Below, in pieces: positions 1-12,995 of a stretch of 64,000 bases of DNA. Under the pieces are notes generated by a model. That model saw only the letters and a list, made by a program, of their open reading frames with translations, searched no databases and was not told the DNA's origin. The stretch comes from Schistocephalus solidus (lineage: Eukaryota > Platyhelminthes > Cestoda > Diphyllobothriidea > Diphyllobothriidae). The stretch covers positions 100,081 to 164,080 of the forward strand of contig WEDG01004641.1 in the NCBI GenBank assembly GCA_017591395.1, written 5' to 3'. The stretch's first letter is position 1; each line of letters begins with the position of its first letter. Position numbers and translations under genes: made by a program.

Positions 1-1039
1 CTGGCGGGCGGCAAAGATCATATCGGATGTTCCGCGGTTTCGGCGGAAGCCACATTGGCTTTCCGGGAGCAGGCCCTGCTCTAGGTGACCGTTCAGACGA
101 TTGAGAAGGATACGGGCGAAGATCTTCCCGGTGATGTTGAGCAACGAGATGCCTCTGTGATTATCACAGAGTTGCCGGTTCCCCTTCCGTTTGTAGAGAT
201 GAACGATGGTAGCGTCTTTGAAATCCTGAGGAGCTTGTCCTTGGCGCCACATCTCCTGGAAGAGTATTGTGAGTTCTGCCATCAGCCGGGGCCCACCGTG
301 CTTGTAGACTTCCGGTGGGATTGCGTCGGATCCCGGTGCTTTACCGCTGGAAATCTGCTGCACGGCCCGGATGGTTTCTGGTAGGGAAGGCGGCAGATCC
401 AGGTCATTGTTCGTGTCCACTTGAGGGAGCCGGTCACTGGCAGCATCGGAGATGGCTGATGAGCAATTAAGGACATTTCTAAAGTGCTCGGCCCAGCGCT
501 TCAGAATTTGCAATTTCTCTGTCAGCAGTGTTGTGCCGTCAGAGCTGAGCAGCGGTGCGGACCCCTTGATACACGGGCCGTAGATGGTCTTCATGGCTTT
601 GAAAAAGTTTTTCATTTCATTGCGGTCCGCATACCCCTGGATTTCCTCAGCCTTTCGGATCATCCAGGCATCCTGAATCTCCCGCAGCCATTGTTGTACA
701 AGGCACCGGCATCTGAAAAAGGCTGCTTTGGTGGCGTCAGTCCGAAGGTCCATGTAGGCTTTGTGTAGTCCATTCTTCTCCGCGAGTAAGTTGCTGATGT
801 CGGCGTCATTGTCGTCAAACCAGTCCTGGTGTCGACGGCGTTCGCGTCCGAGTACATCGAGGGCGGTGGACTGGATGACATTTCGCAGTTGACACCATCG
901 TGTCTCCACGGTAGCGTTATCATCTGGATCATGCGGGTCCTCCAATCTCCCGGTTATTTGGTTGCTGAAATCAAAACAGTGAGCAAGAAAATTTAATAAA
1001 AGAGTATTTAACTTACATGGCGGCCTCTTACCTTGGGGC
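1..1039 (-). CDS. Partial ORF of an APE-type non-LTR retrotransposon (linker and N-terminal part of RT)
   Basis: Read on the minus strand, this stretch has no stop codon from the left window edge up to a TGA at 1072-1074. It aligns without indels to 46220-47258 of the better copy below, at roughly 95-96 percent identity by eye. It covers the end of the endonuclease-RT linker and the RT up to about the [11 protein letters not shown] region. Homology stops abruptly near 1039, where unrelated DNA begins, so the copy lacks its 5' part. The catalytic RT motifs (FADD and others) would lie left of the window. No ATG marks a real start. An open frame and high identity over about 345 codons suggest a young copy, possibly 5'-truncated as is usual for LINEs. 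Confidence 0.85.
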
Positions 1040-1111
1040 CGGTAACTGCGATAACTAGATAACCACGAGCATCAACTATCGCTTTAAGATGTGTTAAATG
1101 TCCTTTTATGC

Positions 1112-1250
<139 letters not shown>

Positions 1251-1304
1251 CGACGACGCTCTCGAGTGATCTGTAGTTCTCGAGCTCTCTTTGGTTGTCG
1301 CGAT

Positions 1305-2508
1305 GGTAAGGATTATCACCTCTTTTCCCGCCTAATACCTGTTATGTCAGGTGACGGTTACCATGCCAACAGATCTGTCCAACATTTCGACCACATGCCT
1401 CAAGAAGAGTGTTTTTGTGCGGTGCCCTGTCACGTATAGTTCACAACATGATAAACTGAACTCGCCGTTCATTCCCCAGTCGGTGTCCATGTAGTTAAGT
1501 ATTCATCACTCATCTTGTTTCTTCTACGCAGAGCTGCCCTAGTTCTTTGAAACGTCAGCAACAGGGCAAACCTGTTCCGATGAGCAACTTAGGTGTCACA
1601 GATTAACCATTTTTATCTATTCGATGATGCCGACCGCGAAAATATGAACCAACACAGCCAGGAGACCATCGCCCAGGGACGGCATCGAACCTACTGTCAC
1701 TCGAACCCCAGTCGACGATTATTGTACCACCGCAGCTACCAGGAGGCCGCCGCCTCATGTGTGAAATTCCATACCGCCTTTTATACGGATCATAAAGAGT
1801 CTCTTCTGTCTAATGCGGTTGGGCCGCCTGCGTTTACAGTGGCACTGAGCGCAGTATAGTTGATCTCAAGTTAACACCTCGATCAGCATGCATTACCGGT
1901 ATTAAATAGGAATCGATGGGCGCACGCGTGCGCACGCGTACACGCGTAGCTCTCGTGCTTTTGACGTCATACGCCGATGACACGGGCAGCCGGCACGCGC
2001 GTGATGCATTTCTGCGCTTGGTGAAAATACGCAACGGCTGCGCGCTAAGTAGTATTGATTGGCCCGTGGAAGCTTATATTCATCGCGCGTTCTGTTCCTT
2101 GGGGGTTGGCTTTAGTTTTTCTCTTTTTTACACACAAATGTGCACACTCGCACACAACTATGTGAGGAAAACCCTGCCTTCCCCCCCCCCCAGTCTTCCG
2201 GGGTGTCACTACAGAAAACCTGGCTTACTTTTTGCAGATAAGTCGCTTTTCAGCTGGAGTATGTGCTCCTCTGAGCGAAATATGACGAGCTTGTCGCGGA
2301 TAAGAATTTACCTCGTCGATAGCCGAACAGAAGGAGGCAATTTTCAATCCACCGGCAGTGTTTATTCTTTCGAAGTGGTCAGGTTGGTTTTGGCCCAAAC
2401 CACACCACACAGTAGGAGGAGGGAGGAGATGACATTTTCGTGTTTTGTTATACGTGCTAGTTTGAGTCTGCAGTATGCTTGGCCCGCTTTACAGCGGAAA
2501 TTAGACAT
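1305..2508 (+). repeat. 1.2 kb repeat, copy A
   Basis: This block recurs at 2869-4071 with an offset of about 1564 bases and high identity. It holds a GAAACGTCAG motif (1549-1558), a run of overlapping ACGCGT boxes (1920-1948) and a C-run near 2169-2192. A frame of 233 codons (1916-2617) is open in this copy, but single-base length differences in the T-run and C-run break it in copy B, so coding is unlikely. I recognise no protein domain. The GAAACGTCAG motif, shared with Penelope ends here, and the adjoining Penelope piece hint that the block may be part of a Penelope terminal region; that is inference. Confidence 0.85.
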
Positions 2509-2557
2509 GCATCATGCAGTGGCACGCCATCGGCGTAGCAAATGTCTAGGCAGTTGG

Positions 2558-2866
2558 ATTTGGAGTCGCATACAGACCGGAGGTGACCATTCGGCGTCAG
2601 GTAATGAGACCAAATGATCTACTGTCGTGGCAAGAAACGTTTGGAGTTGTTTATCAGATCTGGTGCGGTTGTGGGCAAAGCAAATACGTCGTAGAAACTT
2701 GAAGACTGCTTTGAACGCGAATTGTCTAACACACAGCAGCAGTGCGGCGAAATGACGCCAATTCTCTAGTCGGGGCTCATTAGACGAGAATCAGCCACAA
2801 ATTCAAGTTCGACGAAGCCGAAATTCTCGCAAGAGGTGATAATCGCGTGAGCCGCTAGTTATCACG
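2558..2866 (+). pseudogene. Penelope-like element fragment, GIY-YIG endonuclease part
   Basis: Closely matches 7205-7500 of the longer Penelope copy: the linker, the VVYRIWC-type start of the GIY-YIG domain, the CGQSKYV strand and the region before the C-terminal tail. It carries in-frame stops (for example a TGA after the YVVET segment) and small indels, so it is dead. It is placed exactly between copies A and B of the 1.2 kb repeat. The preceding bases 2509-2557 reappear at 4405-4460 after copy B, which shows where the fragment interrupts the repeat. Confidence 0.85.
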
Positions 2867-2868
2867 AT

Positions 2869-4071
2869 GATTAGGATTATCACCTCTTTTCCCGCCTAAT
2901 ACCTGTTAAGTCAGGGGCGGTAACCATGCCAACAGATCTGTCCAACATTTCGACCACATGCCTCAAGAAGGGTGTTTTTGTGTGGTGCCCTGTCACGTAT
3001 AGTTCACAACATGATAAACTGAACTCGCCGTTCAGTCCCCAGTCGGTGTCCATGCAGTTCAGTATTCATCTCTCATCTTGTTTCTTCGATGCAGAGCTGC
3101 CCAAGTTCTTCGAAACGTCAGCAACAGGGCAAACCTGTTCCGATGAGCAACTTAGGTGTCACAGATTAACCATTTTTTTCTATTCGATGATGCCGACCGC
3201 GAAAATATGAACCAACACAGCCAGGAGACCATCGCCCAGGGACGGCATCGAACCTCCTGTCACTCGAACCCCAGTCGACGATTATTGTACCACCGCAGCT
3301 ACCAGGAGGCCGCCGCCTCATGTGTGAAATTCCATACCGCTTTTATACGGATCATAAAGAGTCTCTTCTGTCTAATGCAGTTGGGCCGCCTTCGTTTTCA
3401 GTGGCACTGCGCGTAGTATAGTTGATCTCAAGTTCACGCCTCGATCAGCATGCACTACCGGTAGTAAATAGGACTCGATGGGCGCACGCGTGCGCACGCG
3501 TACACGCGTAGCTCTCGTGCTTTGACGTCATACGACGATGACACGGGCAGCCGGCACGCGCGTGATGTATTTCTGCGCTTGGTGAAAATACGCAACGGCT
3601 GCGCGCTAAGTAGTATTGATTGGCCCGTGGAAGCTTATATTCATCGCGCGTTCTGTTCCTTGGGGGTTGGCTTTAGTTTTTCTCTTTTTTTACACACAAA
3701 TGTGCACACTCGCACACAACTATGTGAGGAAAACCCTGCCTCCCCCCCCCCCCAGTCTTCCGGGGTGTCACTACAGAAAACCTGGCTTACTTTTTGCAGA
3801 TAAGTCGCTTTTCAGCTGGAGTATGTGCTCCTCTGAGCGAAATATGACGAGCTTGTCGCGGATAAGAATTTACCTCGTCGATAGCCGGACAGAAGGAGGC
3901 AATTTTCAATCCACCGGCAGTGTTTATTCTTTCGAAGTGGTCAGGTTGGTTTTGGCCCAAACCACACCACACAGTAGGGGGAGGGAGGAGATGACATTTT
4001 CGTGTTTTGTTATACGTGCTAGTTTGAGTCTGCAGTATGCTTGGCCCGCTTTACTGCGGCAATTGGACAGG
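2869..4071 (+). repeat. 1.2 kb repeat, copy B
   Basis: Second copy of the 1305-2508 block, with its GAAACGTCAG at 3112-3121 and the same ACGCGT boxes near 3484-3512. Compared with copy A it has extra bases in the homopolymer runs, which shift every open frame. To its right, 4072-4404 has no counterpart in copy A, but homology resumes at 4405-4460. One copy therefore gained or lost about 335 bp. Confidence 0.85.
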
Positions 4072-5059
4072 CATTATCTGTCAAACCTTTTCTTAACCAC
4101 CTTATTGGCCTGCTCAGTTTCCTCTTTCAAAGGTGAGTAGGGTAAAACACCATGAAAAACACTTAAATTTCTGTAGTTAGGACCTAGGGCTTGGTTACTG
4201 TGAGGACACTGGTAGCTTGTGGCGATCTTAAAACCTGGCTTACAGAAACAGGGTAAGAAAGGGCTTTTACTGAGAGCATTAATCTAAGTTCATTCTTTAA
4301 TTTCTGAGTAAATTAACTGAGGTTTCATGATGAGAAATTGAGTACCTATATGCCAGAAAGCACATAGGCGATGCTAATGAACCCATTGATGAGCCTAATT
4401 CCTCTTATGCGCATCATACAGTGGCACGCTATCGGCGTAGCAAATGTCTAGGCAGTTGCCTACTCTATCGTACAGGGAGGATGTTCTATCGACCTCTTTG
4501 AATATTTTAGTACTACCAAATGCCCATTTGCATGTTATGAATACAACGCAGTTGTTTGCCGAAGCTGCTGGAACTTGGCAAGGATGTCTGCAGAAACTTT
4601 AAGAGTGAAACTGAAAGCACTCGGAAAAATAAAGCCATTATTCTGGCGAGCGAACAACCTTCTACTTCTTTACTTATACACACACCTGAAAGGCCTTGCT
4701 CCAGGGACCTTACTCTTATAATGCTCGAAGGAAATTGAGAGGTGTTTTAGTGGTACCTTATTCGTAGCTGTGGCAATTTTTTTCACAGACATCTCGGAGA
4801 CCTCATTGACCACATTAATTTACGCCAACCCAAAGTAAATCTGTAGGCCATGGACGCCTAGGCTGACCAAAGGATTCCGCATCCGTGCCAATGACTGAAT
4901 TTCAGTTGGCTTACCTGTATGGGCGTCCGCACCTTTGCTTCACCTTTAGTCAAAGCAGAGTCCTATTCCAGTATCCATGGAGCCAAAATAACAAGGGCAG
5001 TTTGAATGTCGATTCCGACTATTGTCACTTTCGGCTCCGATGCAGGGTAGGTGCAGGGG
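4072..5059. other. Mostly unassigned DNA right of the duplication
   Basis: Contains the 4405-4460 segment homologous to 2509-2557 and the weak antisense Penelope piece described separately. I see no gene, RNA or clear repeat in the rest. Confidence 0.5.
4555..4680 (-). pseudogene. Short Penelope-like N-terminal fragment
   Basis: The reverse complement of about 100 bases here resembles 26160-26265, just upstream of and within the N-terminal part of the Penelope element at 26 kb. The strongest match is around GGCGARCGAACARCC on the shared strand. No frame is preserved. This is a weak, small relic and could be mis-assigned. Confidence 0.4.
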
Positions 5060-5700
<641 letters not shown>

Positions 5701-5854
5701 GTTTTCATATCAAAAGGGTTGGGTCCGCAATCTTAGGGCGTCTATGATAAGTTGCCCCCGGTACTATTGAATGCGTCAGTTGCGCTTGCCTTTGGACGCA
5801 AACTAGACCTGCCACACTGTCGACAGCAAACGTTACGAACAACAGTCTATTAAG

Positions 5855-6010
5855 TTCGTTGATGAACGCTCATCGATTGCTAACGGAACTCACTCGTCCC
5901 GTTCCGCCTGGTGGCTCACTCTCGAGCCCCGCCAGCAGCCGCACAGCGGCGAGTATCCTAGGCAGATGAGTATTGCCAGCGACTACAAGAGATACTGACT
6001 TTGCCGGCAA
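5855..6010 (-). repeat. SINE-B family body fragment
   Basis: Contains the paired-hairpin body of the SINE-B family: on the minus strand GGGGCTC and GAGCCAC with a 6-base loop, then GGGAC and GTTCC with a 6-base loop. The tRNA-like head is not recognisable here. 6011-6479 and 5701-5854 hold nothing I can assign. Confidence 0.65.
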
Positions 6011-6479
6011 TTTTCAACAGTCTATTCGTTGCATTCATATCTATTCCACTAGCCCTAGCAAACAGAAGTCAAAAATCGAGGATGTATGGTAAAAATACAT
6101 AAAATGGCGCCCAATGCATGCACCGCCTGTACAGACTTGGGCTCGTGTCGGATGGGGGTTATAAATATTTCTGACGCACAAGTACACCGTTTTTAGAGTT
6201 CATAAAAAGGACAGATAATGGATAACCTAGCGTAAATTGGCGGATCTACATCAATCTGTCTTCACGCTTAGTGGGGCCAACAAAGCCAGCAGTCCAGCGG
6301 GTGGAGGCGAGAGATCAGGCAGACCCGGAATTGCTTTTAAACTGTTCAGTCATCGTATGCATTGACCAGGTACAAGGCCGGCATCTTCCTGGATGTTAAA
6401 AAAGCCCAAACAGTATTCCACTTTCAAGGCCGGTAGAGCGGGTTCGCGTCCAAATAATAAATTCCGAAGATAGGGAGAT

Positions 6480-6515
6480 GAAAAAGGAAGAAGAGGATGA
6501 AGCGAAAGAAGAAAA

Positions 6516-6555
<40 letters not shown>

Positions 6556-6599
6556 AGAAGAAGAAGAAGAAGAAGAAGAAGAAGAAGAAGAAGAAGAAG

Positions 6600-6629
<30 letters not shown>
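6480..6629 (+). repeat. (GAAA)n/(GAA)n purine tract, about 150 bp
   Basis: Purine-only on the plus strand: GAAA repeats followed by a long GAA run. Open frames encode Lys/Arg/Glu repeats and are not genes. Confidence 0.97.
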
Positions 6630-6631
<2 letters not shown>

Positions 6632-6879
6632 GGTTAATGCTACGGATAATTAGGAGAGTTAGGCTTCGGACTTGTTCCTGTGCCGGTGAGCAAACTTAAT
6701 CTCGGTCTGCACCAATTCTTCAAATAGCTAATGTCCTTGTTTTAGTGCGAGCTATCAAGTAACACTTTGTATGCGATCAGAGACGGTTGGATAAGGCTCT
6801 GAATACCACGACGTGTGCACATTCACTTGGACAATAGAAATATTGATTAATATTGCTCAACAACCCGTAATCTACAGAT

Positions 6880-7975
6880 GTCATGACGCAAGTGGTCAGG
6901 AAAGGGACAAATACGATGCAAGTACTGAACTTCAACAGCAACCACCCAATCAGCCACAAAGACAATTGCAAAAAGACGCTATAGCGGCGTGTTGAGATGC
7001 ACTGCAGCGAACCGGAAGACAAGGTTGCCAAATTAAAATATCTTCGATGGGTGTTCAGAGAAAACGGTTTCCCACGCAACTTCGTCAACCGATGCATGCG
7101 CAAATTAAATGAGCGACAAAATCACACCGAACCTAAATATCGGCGAGCGATTCAATACGTCAAAAACGTCTTGGAGGCAATCAGCCGCCTTCTCGTACCC
7201 CTTGGAGTTGGAGTCGCACACAGACCGGAGGTGACCATTCGGTGTCAGGTAATGAGACCAAAGGATCCACTGCCGTGGCAAGAAACATCTGGAGTTGTTT
7301 ATCGGATCTGTTGCAGTTGTGGGCAAAGCAACTACGTCGTAGAAACTGGAAGACTGTTTTGGACGCGAATTGTCTAACACGCAGCAGCAGTGCGGCAAAA
7401 TGATGCCAATTCGGGGCCCATTTGACGAGAACCAGCCATAAATTCAATTACGACGAAGCTGAATTTCTCGTAAGAGGTGATAATCACGTGAGCCGCGGGT
7501 TGCTTGAGTCGTGGTTTACAGGCCCCCAGTCTATCAACGAGTGCAATGACCTACCCACCCCATATTCGGTGTTGAGACTCAGTTTGGCCAGAGAAATCGG
7601 CCACTCGGGGAGCGCTCAGGCGAACGCACTTTCCAACTCTAGCGCCAGTGAGCCAGATGTCCAAGCAATAATCACGCCAACTTCCAACACGGGTGACTTA
7701 ATTTCGACGGATAACGACCCGCATGCCGGCCATCAAACAATTCGCGCCGCAGAGCGCAGTCAGCATTGATGAAGGGGGAGCCGTTACTTGCCATAGGCAT
7801 GCAAAAGCATAGCGAGTGCACCTTATAAATACTGCAACTCTCTGTGTACGAAGTACCCGTATCTGCTTATGTTCCTGATGATGGGTTGTAGTTGGAATCC
7901 GAAACGTCAGGCGAATAAAGCTCTTGTCCCAACGATCGCATCGACTTATTCTCAATTACTTCCTAGGAATCGCAT
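6880..7975 (+). pseudogene. Penelope-like element, 3' half (connector, GIY-YIG domain and terminal region)
   Basis: Starts near the LNFSNHP-like segment that follows the RT palm in Penelope-like elements and runs to the element's 3' end. 6997-7377 is open and holds the connector (PRNFVNRCMRK), the PLGVGVAHRPE segment and GVVYRICCSCGQSNYVVETGR, the GIY-YIG core. The usual G of the second motif reads V here (YVVETG). A frameshift near 7380 separates this from 7422-7769, which carries the C-terminal PQSINECNDLPTPYSVLR region. The RT domain is missing, so the copy is 5'-truncated and inactive. The 3' end carries a hammerhead-like motif. Confidence 0.9.
7875..7911 (+). other. Hammerhead-like motif at a Penelope 3' end
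   Basis: CTGATGA (7875-7881) is followed by a possible hairpin GGGTT/AATCC (7883-7887 with 7896-7900), then GAAA (7901-7904) and CGTC. This is the order of hammerhead core strands. A single T separates CTGATGA from the hairpin, and no ordinary closed stem III is visible; ACGT is self-complementary and could only pair between two copies. CCTGA and TCAGG (7874-7878, 7907-7911) also pair and would compete. Minimal hammerheads in Penelope termini are known; activity here is not established. Confidence 0.4.
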
Positions 7976-10900
7976 TTTCGCTGGTAGAAGCCATGATGTT
8001 CACACGCCAATTCGATAACTGGATGGGTAGAAATTCCACCAGCATACTAAAGTTTTAGAAAAAAACAACCTCATAAGTGATTCAATGAGCTAGGTATAAA
8101 TTAGTAGTGAGTCTGAACATTTTCACCTAATAACTCCATAAAATGCTCCTGTCAACAGGTAAATGACTAAGACTCTATTTGGTCAATCTCTTCTGTTACG
8201 ATAGCTATCGGCTTTTCTTGAAGTCAACTTCGTGTAAACAACTTAGCTGAAATGGAAGCAGACACTTCACCTGATAAATTTTCATCTTTATTATGTTTCA
8301 GTACATTCTGCGCTTTGCCCTTTAAAAAGATACACCAAAATAGCTTCTCCCCTAAGCCAGATTAGTTTAATACTGCAGGGTGGATGCCGTGTGGTTCGGA
8401 TTTTAAAGGCAGCGACTATTTTCTCGCGTCAACGGCGCCGTCTGGGCGCGAAATTCGTGCCCGGCGTATGGGTGTTTGCACATGCGGGAATATTTTAGCT
8501 TGCGGGAGCCCTGCTGCAGCTTACACTGGAAGCGATCAACTTGACCCAGCTTAATTTTTGACTGCCCGATAGTTCTTCTCTGCATCCGTCACATGACTAA
8601 TTGCTTTTTGAGGGTACGCGATAAGCATCAGTAGATTTAATCCGGAGACGTGACCGAATAAGCATTTGTAATGATGCAATTAGACCGCGATGCGAACTGT
8701 ACAGGGGTATTTTCGAGGAATTAGGAAGGGCGAAACACTTATCTGTAATTTTTTTGCCAGTTGTTGTGCTGGCAAACAGAGTCCTGTGCAATATATATCG
8801 CTACTAACTCCCGCAAACTTATCTACCTCATTGCATTCACCATTAAATTTCACAATTTTAATAATACTGCTTCCTCACCCTGGTTTTGAGCTGCACGGTT
8901 TTCTACGTGATAAAACTTGGAGGGGGGATACGATTTTAGGAGTGGAGGTGGTCGGCTTTCGCCTATAACATGGTGGTTAACACCGCGTTTCCTCGCCATG
9001 GTAGCGTTACTTGGTGGGGTCCCGGCGGATTCATTCGAAATCTATGGGGGGGGGGGGGGGATTCGCACACCTTAGGTCGTACATTTAGATTTTGGGGTTG
9101 CATCTCCAACGTAATAGACCTTGGGACGAGTGGTTTTACTCACCGAATACAATTCGTATTGTCTGTATTGTTCCGCTAACAATTCGGCAAGGCGACCAGC
9201 CATTACGTGCAATTCCTTAATGCTTAGCGCGTTATGTCATCTGTAGCAGGGCGAAGAGGTAGTAATGCGAACTTCCAAACATGTGACTAGCATACTGATG
9301 AGACTGGAAGGACGCCGTAAAAAAAGGTTGTTCGTGTGTCTCGAGCCTTGCGCCTTCAAAGGACTCTACTGCTACGCCTCCCCAATCCTTACGCTCAGGA
9401 CGGAAGCTTGGCTTCCCAAGCACGACAATTCTCCCAGCTTTTCGTATGCAGAGATAACGTCATCGCATCAGATGCCGCAACCAGCACCTTGGGCGTGCGT
9501 CTGAATGGTCACGTGATGAGCATCCACTACGTAAGCGCGCGCGCGCGTTTGCACGCGTTATCAGACGACAGACAGGACCCAGCGTGAGGGGTTAGCTAGC
9601 CGCCTGGTTCCACGCCATGCCTACTGTATAGGTCAACGTCGGGGAAGGGATCACTGGTACAGGCTTGTTGAATTAGTGTTGGTCTCTCCCAAACTGTTAG
9701 TCTCTGTTGCACAAAAAAACAGCCTAACCTTCACGCGGCCTTGAGAGCTGCTGCTGGCCCCGTGCGTGGCATTGTTTTGCTGATTTTACAGCGTCCCCGT
9801 ATTGTCGCCACTTGGCCGGTGCGATAGCGCTGATGGTGGTGTTGGTGGTGTTAGTGATGCGAGTTAGTCGGCACGACGGGAGGGTGGCTGAGATGGCGCG
9901 GTTACTTTCCCATCGAGTGGCGTGATTATTAACTCGTCAGCCTCAGCCTTCTTCTCTTTAGACATACTCAGGTCATCATGCCTTTGTTTCTGCGCTAATA
10001 GTGGCGCGAGGTCCGGTAACCGACGTTGAGGTTGATGTGCCGGTCGATTGAACTGGTGGCTGAAAGTCACTCTTCAGACTTGAGCCTTTTGGAGACAGTA
10101 CTCACTTATTCTTTTACGGAACATCACAATATAACCCTTAATTGCACTCACCTGAGCATCTGAGAGGGCGCACTTGAAGGAGGACTGAACAAATACCTGT
10201 ATTTTTTAGATCAGCCAACGAAGCTATTGCTTGCAGTTAGGTCACCTCAGTTGTTTTTGGAGTATCTTCTTCTTTTGAATAATTTTAATAGTGGTAGAGG
10301 AATCAATCAAGTCATTAAAATTATGTCACGCCGGAGCCTTACCTAAGGTTTTAATGACCTAATCCTGACTTTTAGATCAGATAATAAACCAAGGAATTAT
10401 AGGTCCTGTAATGCCTAATGCCACCTTAGATCTTCGCGTAAAAATGTCTTCAATAGACTTTGACAGCTCTGTAAGGTCAGTGCTGCCTTACATTCGGATT
10501 TAACCGATATGGATGGAAATTTTTGTTGGGATCTAGTTGGCTGAAGGTAGCACCAGGAACAGTCTGCTTTATCGGTTAGTTGTTGCTGGTTGTTTGTCGT
10601 CATTCGGCGAAAAGCGTTCTTAACCACATAATCAGCTCAGCTCGCTAATCATGGGTTTTCACTGCACTAGAGCCGTTGCCATGTGAATGCTCTACGGGTG
10701 TGCATCATCAGATTGTTCTGAACTATCTCAAAGCATAGAAACTCCAAAAAAGATGCGTGCATTAAGAAATTTACAGCTGAGTTTCCTGTACTCCCCAACA
10801 AGCTATTGTGAAATGTTAAGAGAAGTATTTTGTTAAACCTTAGGCATAAGAAGAGACCACTGCGTAGGTTCAGCACAGCAATCGCGTATATTTCAGAGAG

Positions 10901-11845
10901 GAGAGTAATACGCTTGATTATGAAAATATCATTTAAAATTTTCAGCAAACCTGGCTCTATTCACCGAGAGAATAGGATAAATTAACATATTAGGCAAGCA
11001 TCAAAAGCTTAAAAATGGACATCTAATGGGGGAGTCAGTTCCACTCGCAGCTTCTGTATTTCAATATATTCCCATGTAAGGTAGTGTGCTAGAAATGGCA
11101 AAACAGAGCGCTGATATGTCGATGTATAGCAAGCGATATGATGAAAGACCCGGCGCAGGGGACGCGAAGACTTCACGGCAATGAGGTCAGAGTGGAGGGG
11201 ATGGACAGCATCATCAAGAATTCGCTCAGGAAATTGCTTGAGCGTTGCAAAGTGCCGTTTTATGATCCTGTCTACTAAAATATTATAAGAAACACCGGCA
11301 GCGGAAACGAGCTTTCAGAGAAATACGTTTGAAAATCAGAAAAGCTGGAAAAATAACGGGAGAAAAATAGAGGATGAGGGGACGAATACATGCATCTATA
11401 AATCGCCAGATAAGGGCGGGAGGTGTGTGATAGGAACGCAAACAACGGATATAATAAAGAAGTTTGCAAATTTTAGTAAAACACATTATCAATATGAAGG
11501 TAGAATGAAAGATTGGATGTCAGAGTAACGCCAAGGTACCAGAAGGAGGATAGCTCGTTGGGAAGGACGCCTACGTATTCAGGACTAGGAGAGGATCGTA
11601 GTCAAAACACACACTGGAAAGATTCCTGATTTTTAAGTAGAAGACCATTTTCTGACGACCATGCTGAGGCGTGGTCCAGGCCATCCCTCGGTTTTTAGTT
11701 ACTAAGTTATAGGAGCCCGAAAGAGGCGTGTCAAAGATTTTAGAGGAATCAATATGAAAAACAAGCTATCCTAACAATTGGCATTGCTGTCGATAGAAGC
11801 AAAGAGGTGAGTTCTAGGAAGCAGTTCAGAACAATCAAATGTGAA
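7976..11845. other. Unassigned DNA
   Basis: About 3.9 kb without a recognisable gene or repeat family. A run of 15 G lies at 9046-9060 and an alternating CG/GC stretch near 9536-9548. Short open frames show no motif I know and no splice pattern linking them. Confidence 0.5.
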
Positions 11846-11945
11846 CATTGGATGCGAGTGAGAATCCAAAACGTCAGGGAAATGCACGTATTGTTCCGAC
11901 GATCGCGTCTCCTTTTTTCTGCTCGCCATATTTGTCTAGTCATTT
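11846..11945 (+). repeat. Penelope 3'-terminus-like fragment
   Basis: The sequence AATCC-AAAACGTCAGG followed by a CCGACGATCGCGTC segment parallels the end of the Penelope element at 7896-7945 (AATCC-GAAACGTCAGG, then CCAACGATCGCATC). No coding part is recognised upstream. Confidence 0.45.

Positions 11946-12995
<1,050 letters not shown>

Noticed and set aside
85..384. 99-codon plus-strand frame, repeated at 46304-46603
   Set aside because: It is the antisense of the LINE RT; both copies have it because the RT sequence is conserved.
1916..2617. 233-codon open frame in repeat copy A
   Set aside because: The homologous frame in copy B is broken by length changes in T- and C-runs, composition is not protein-like, and the last part runs into Penelope sequence.
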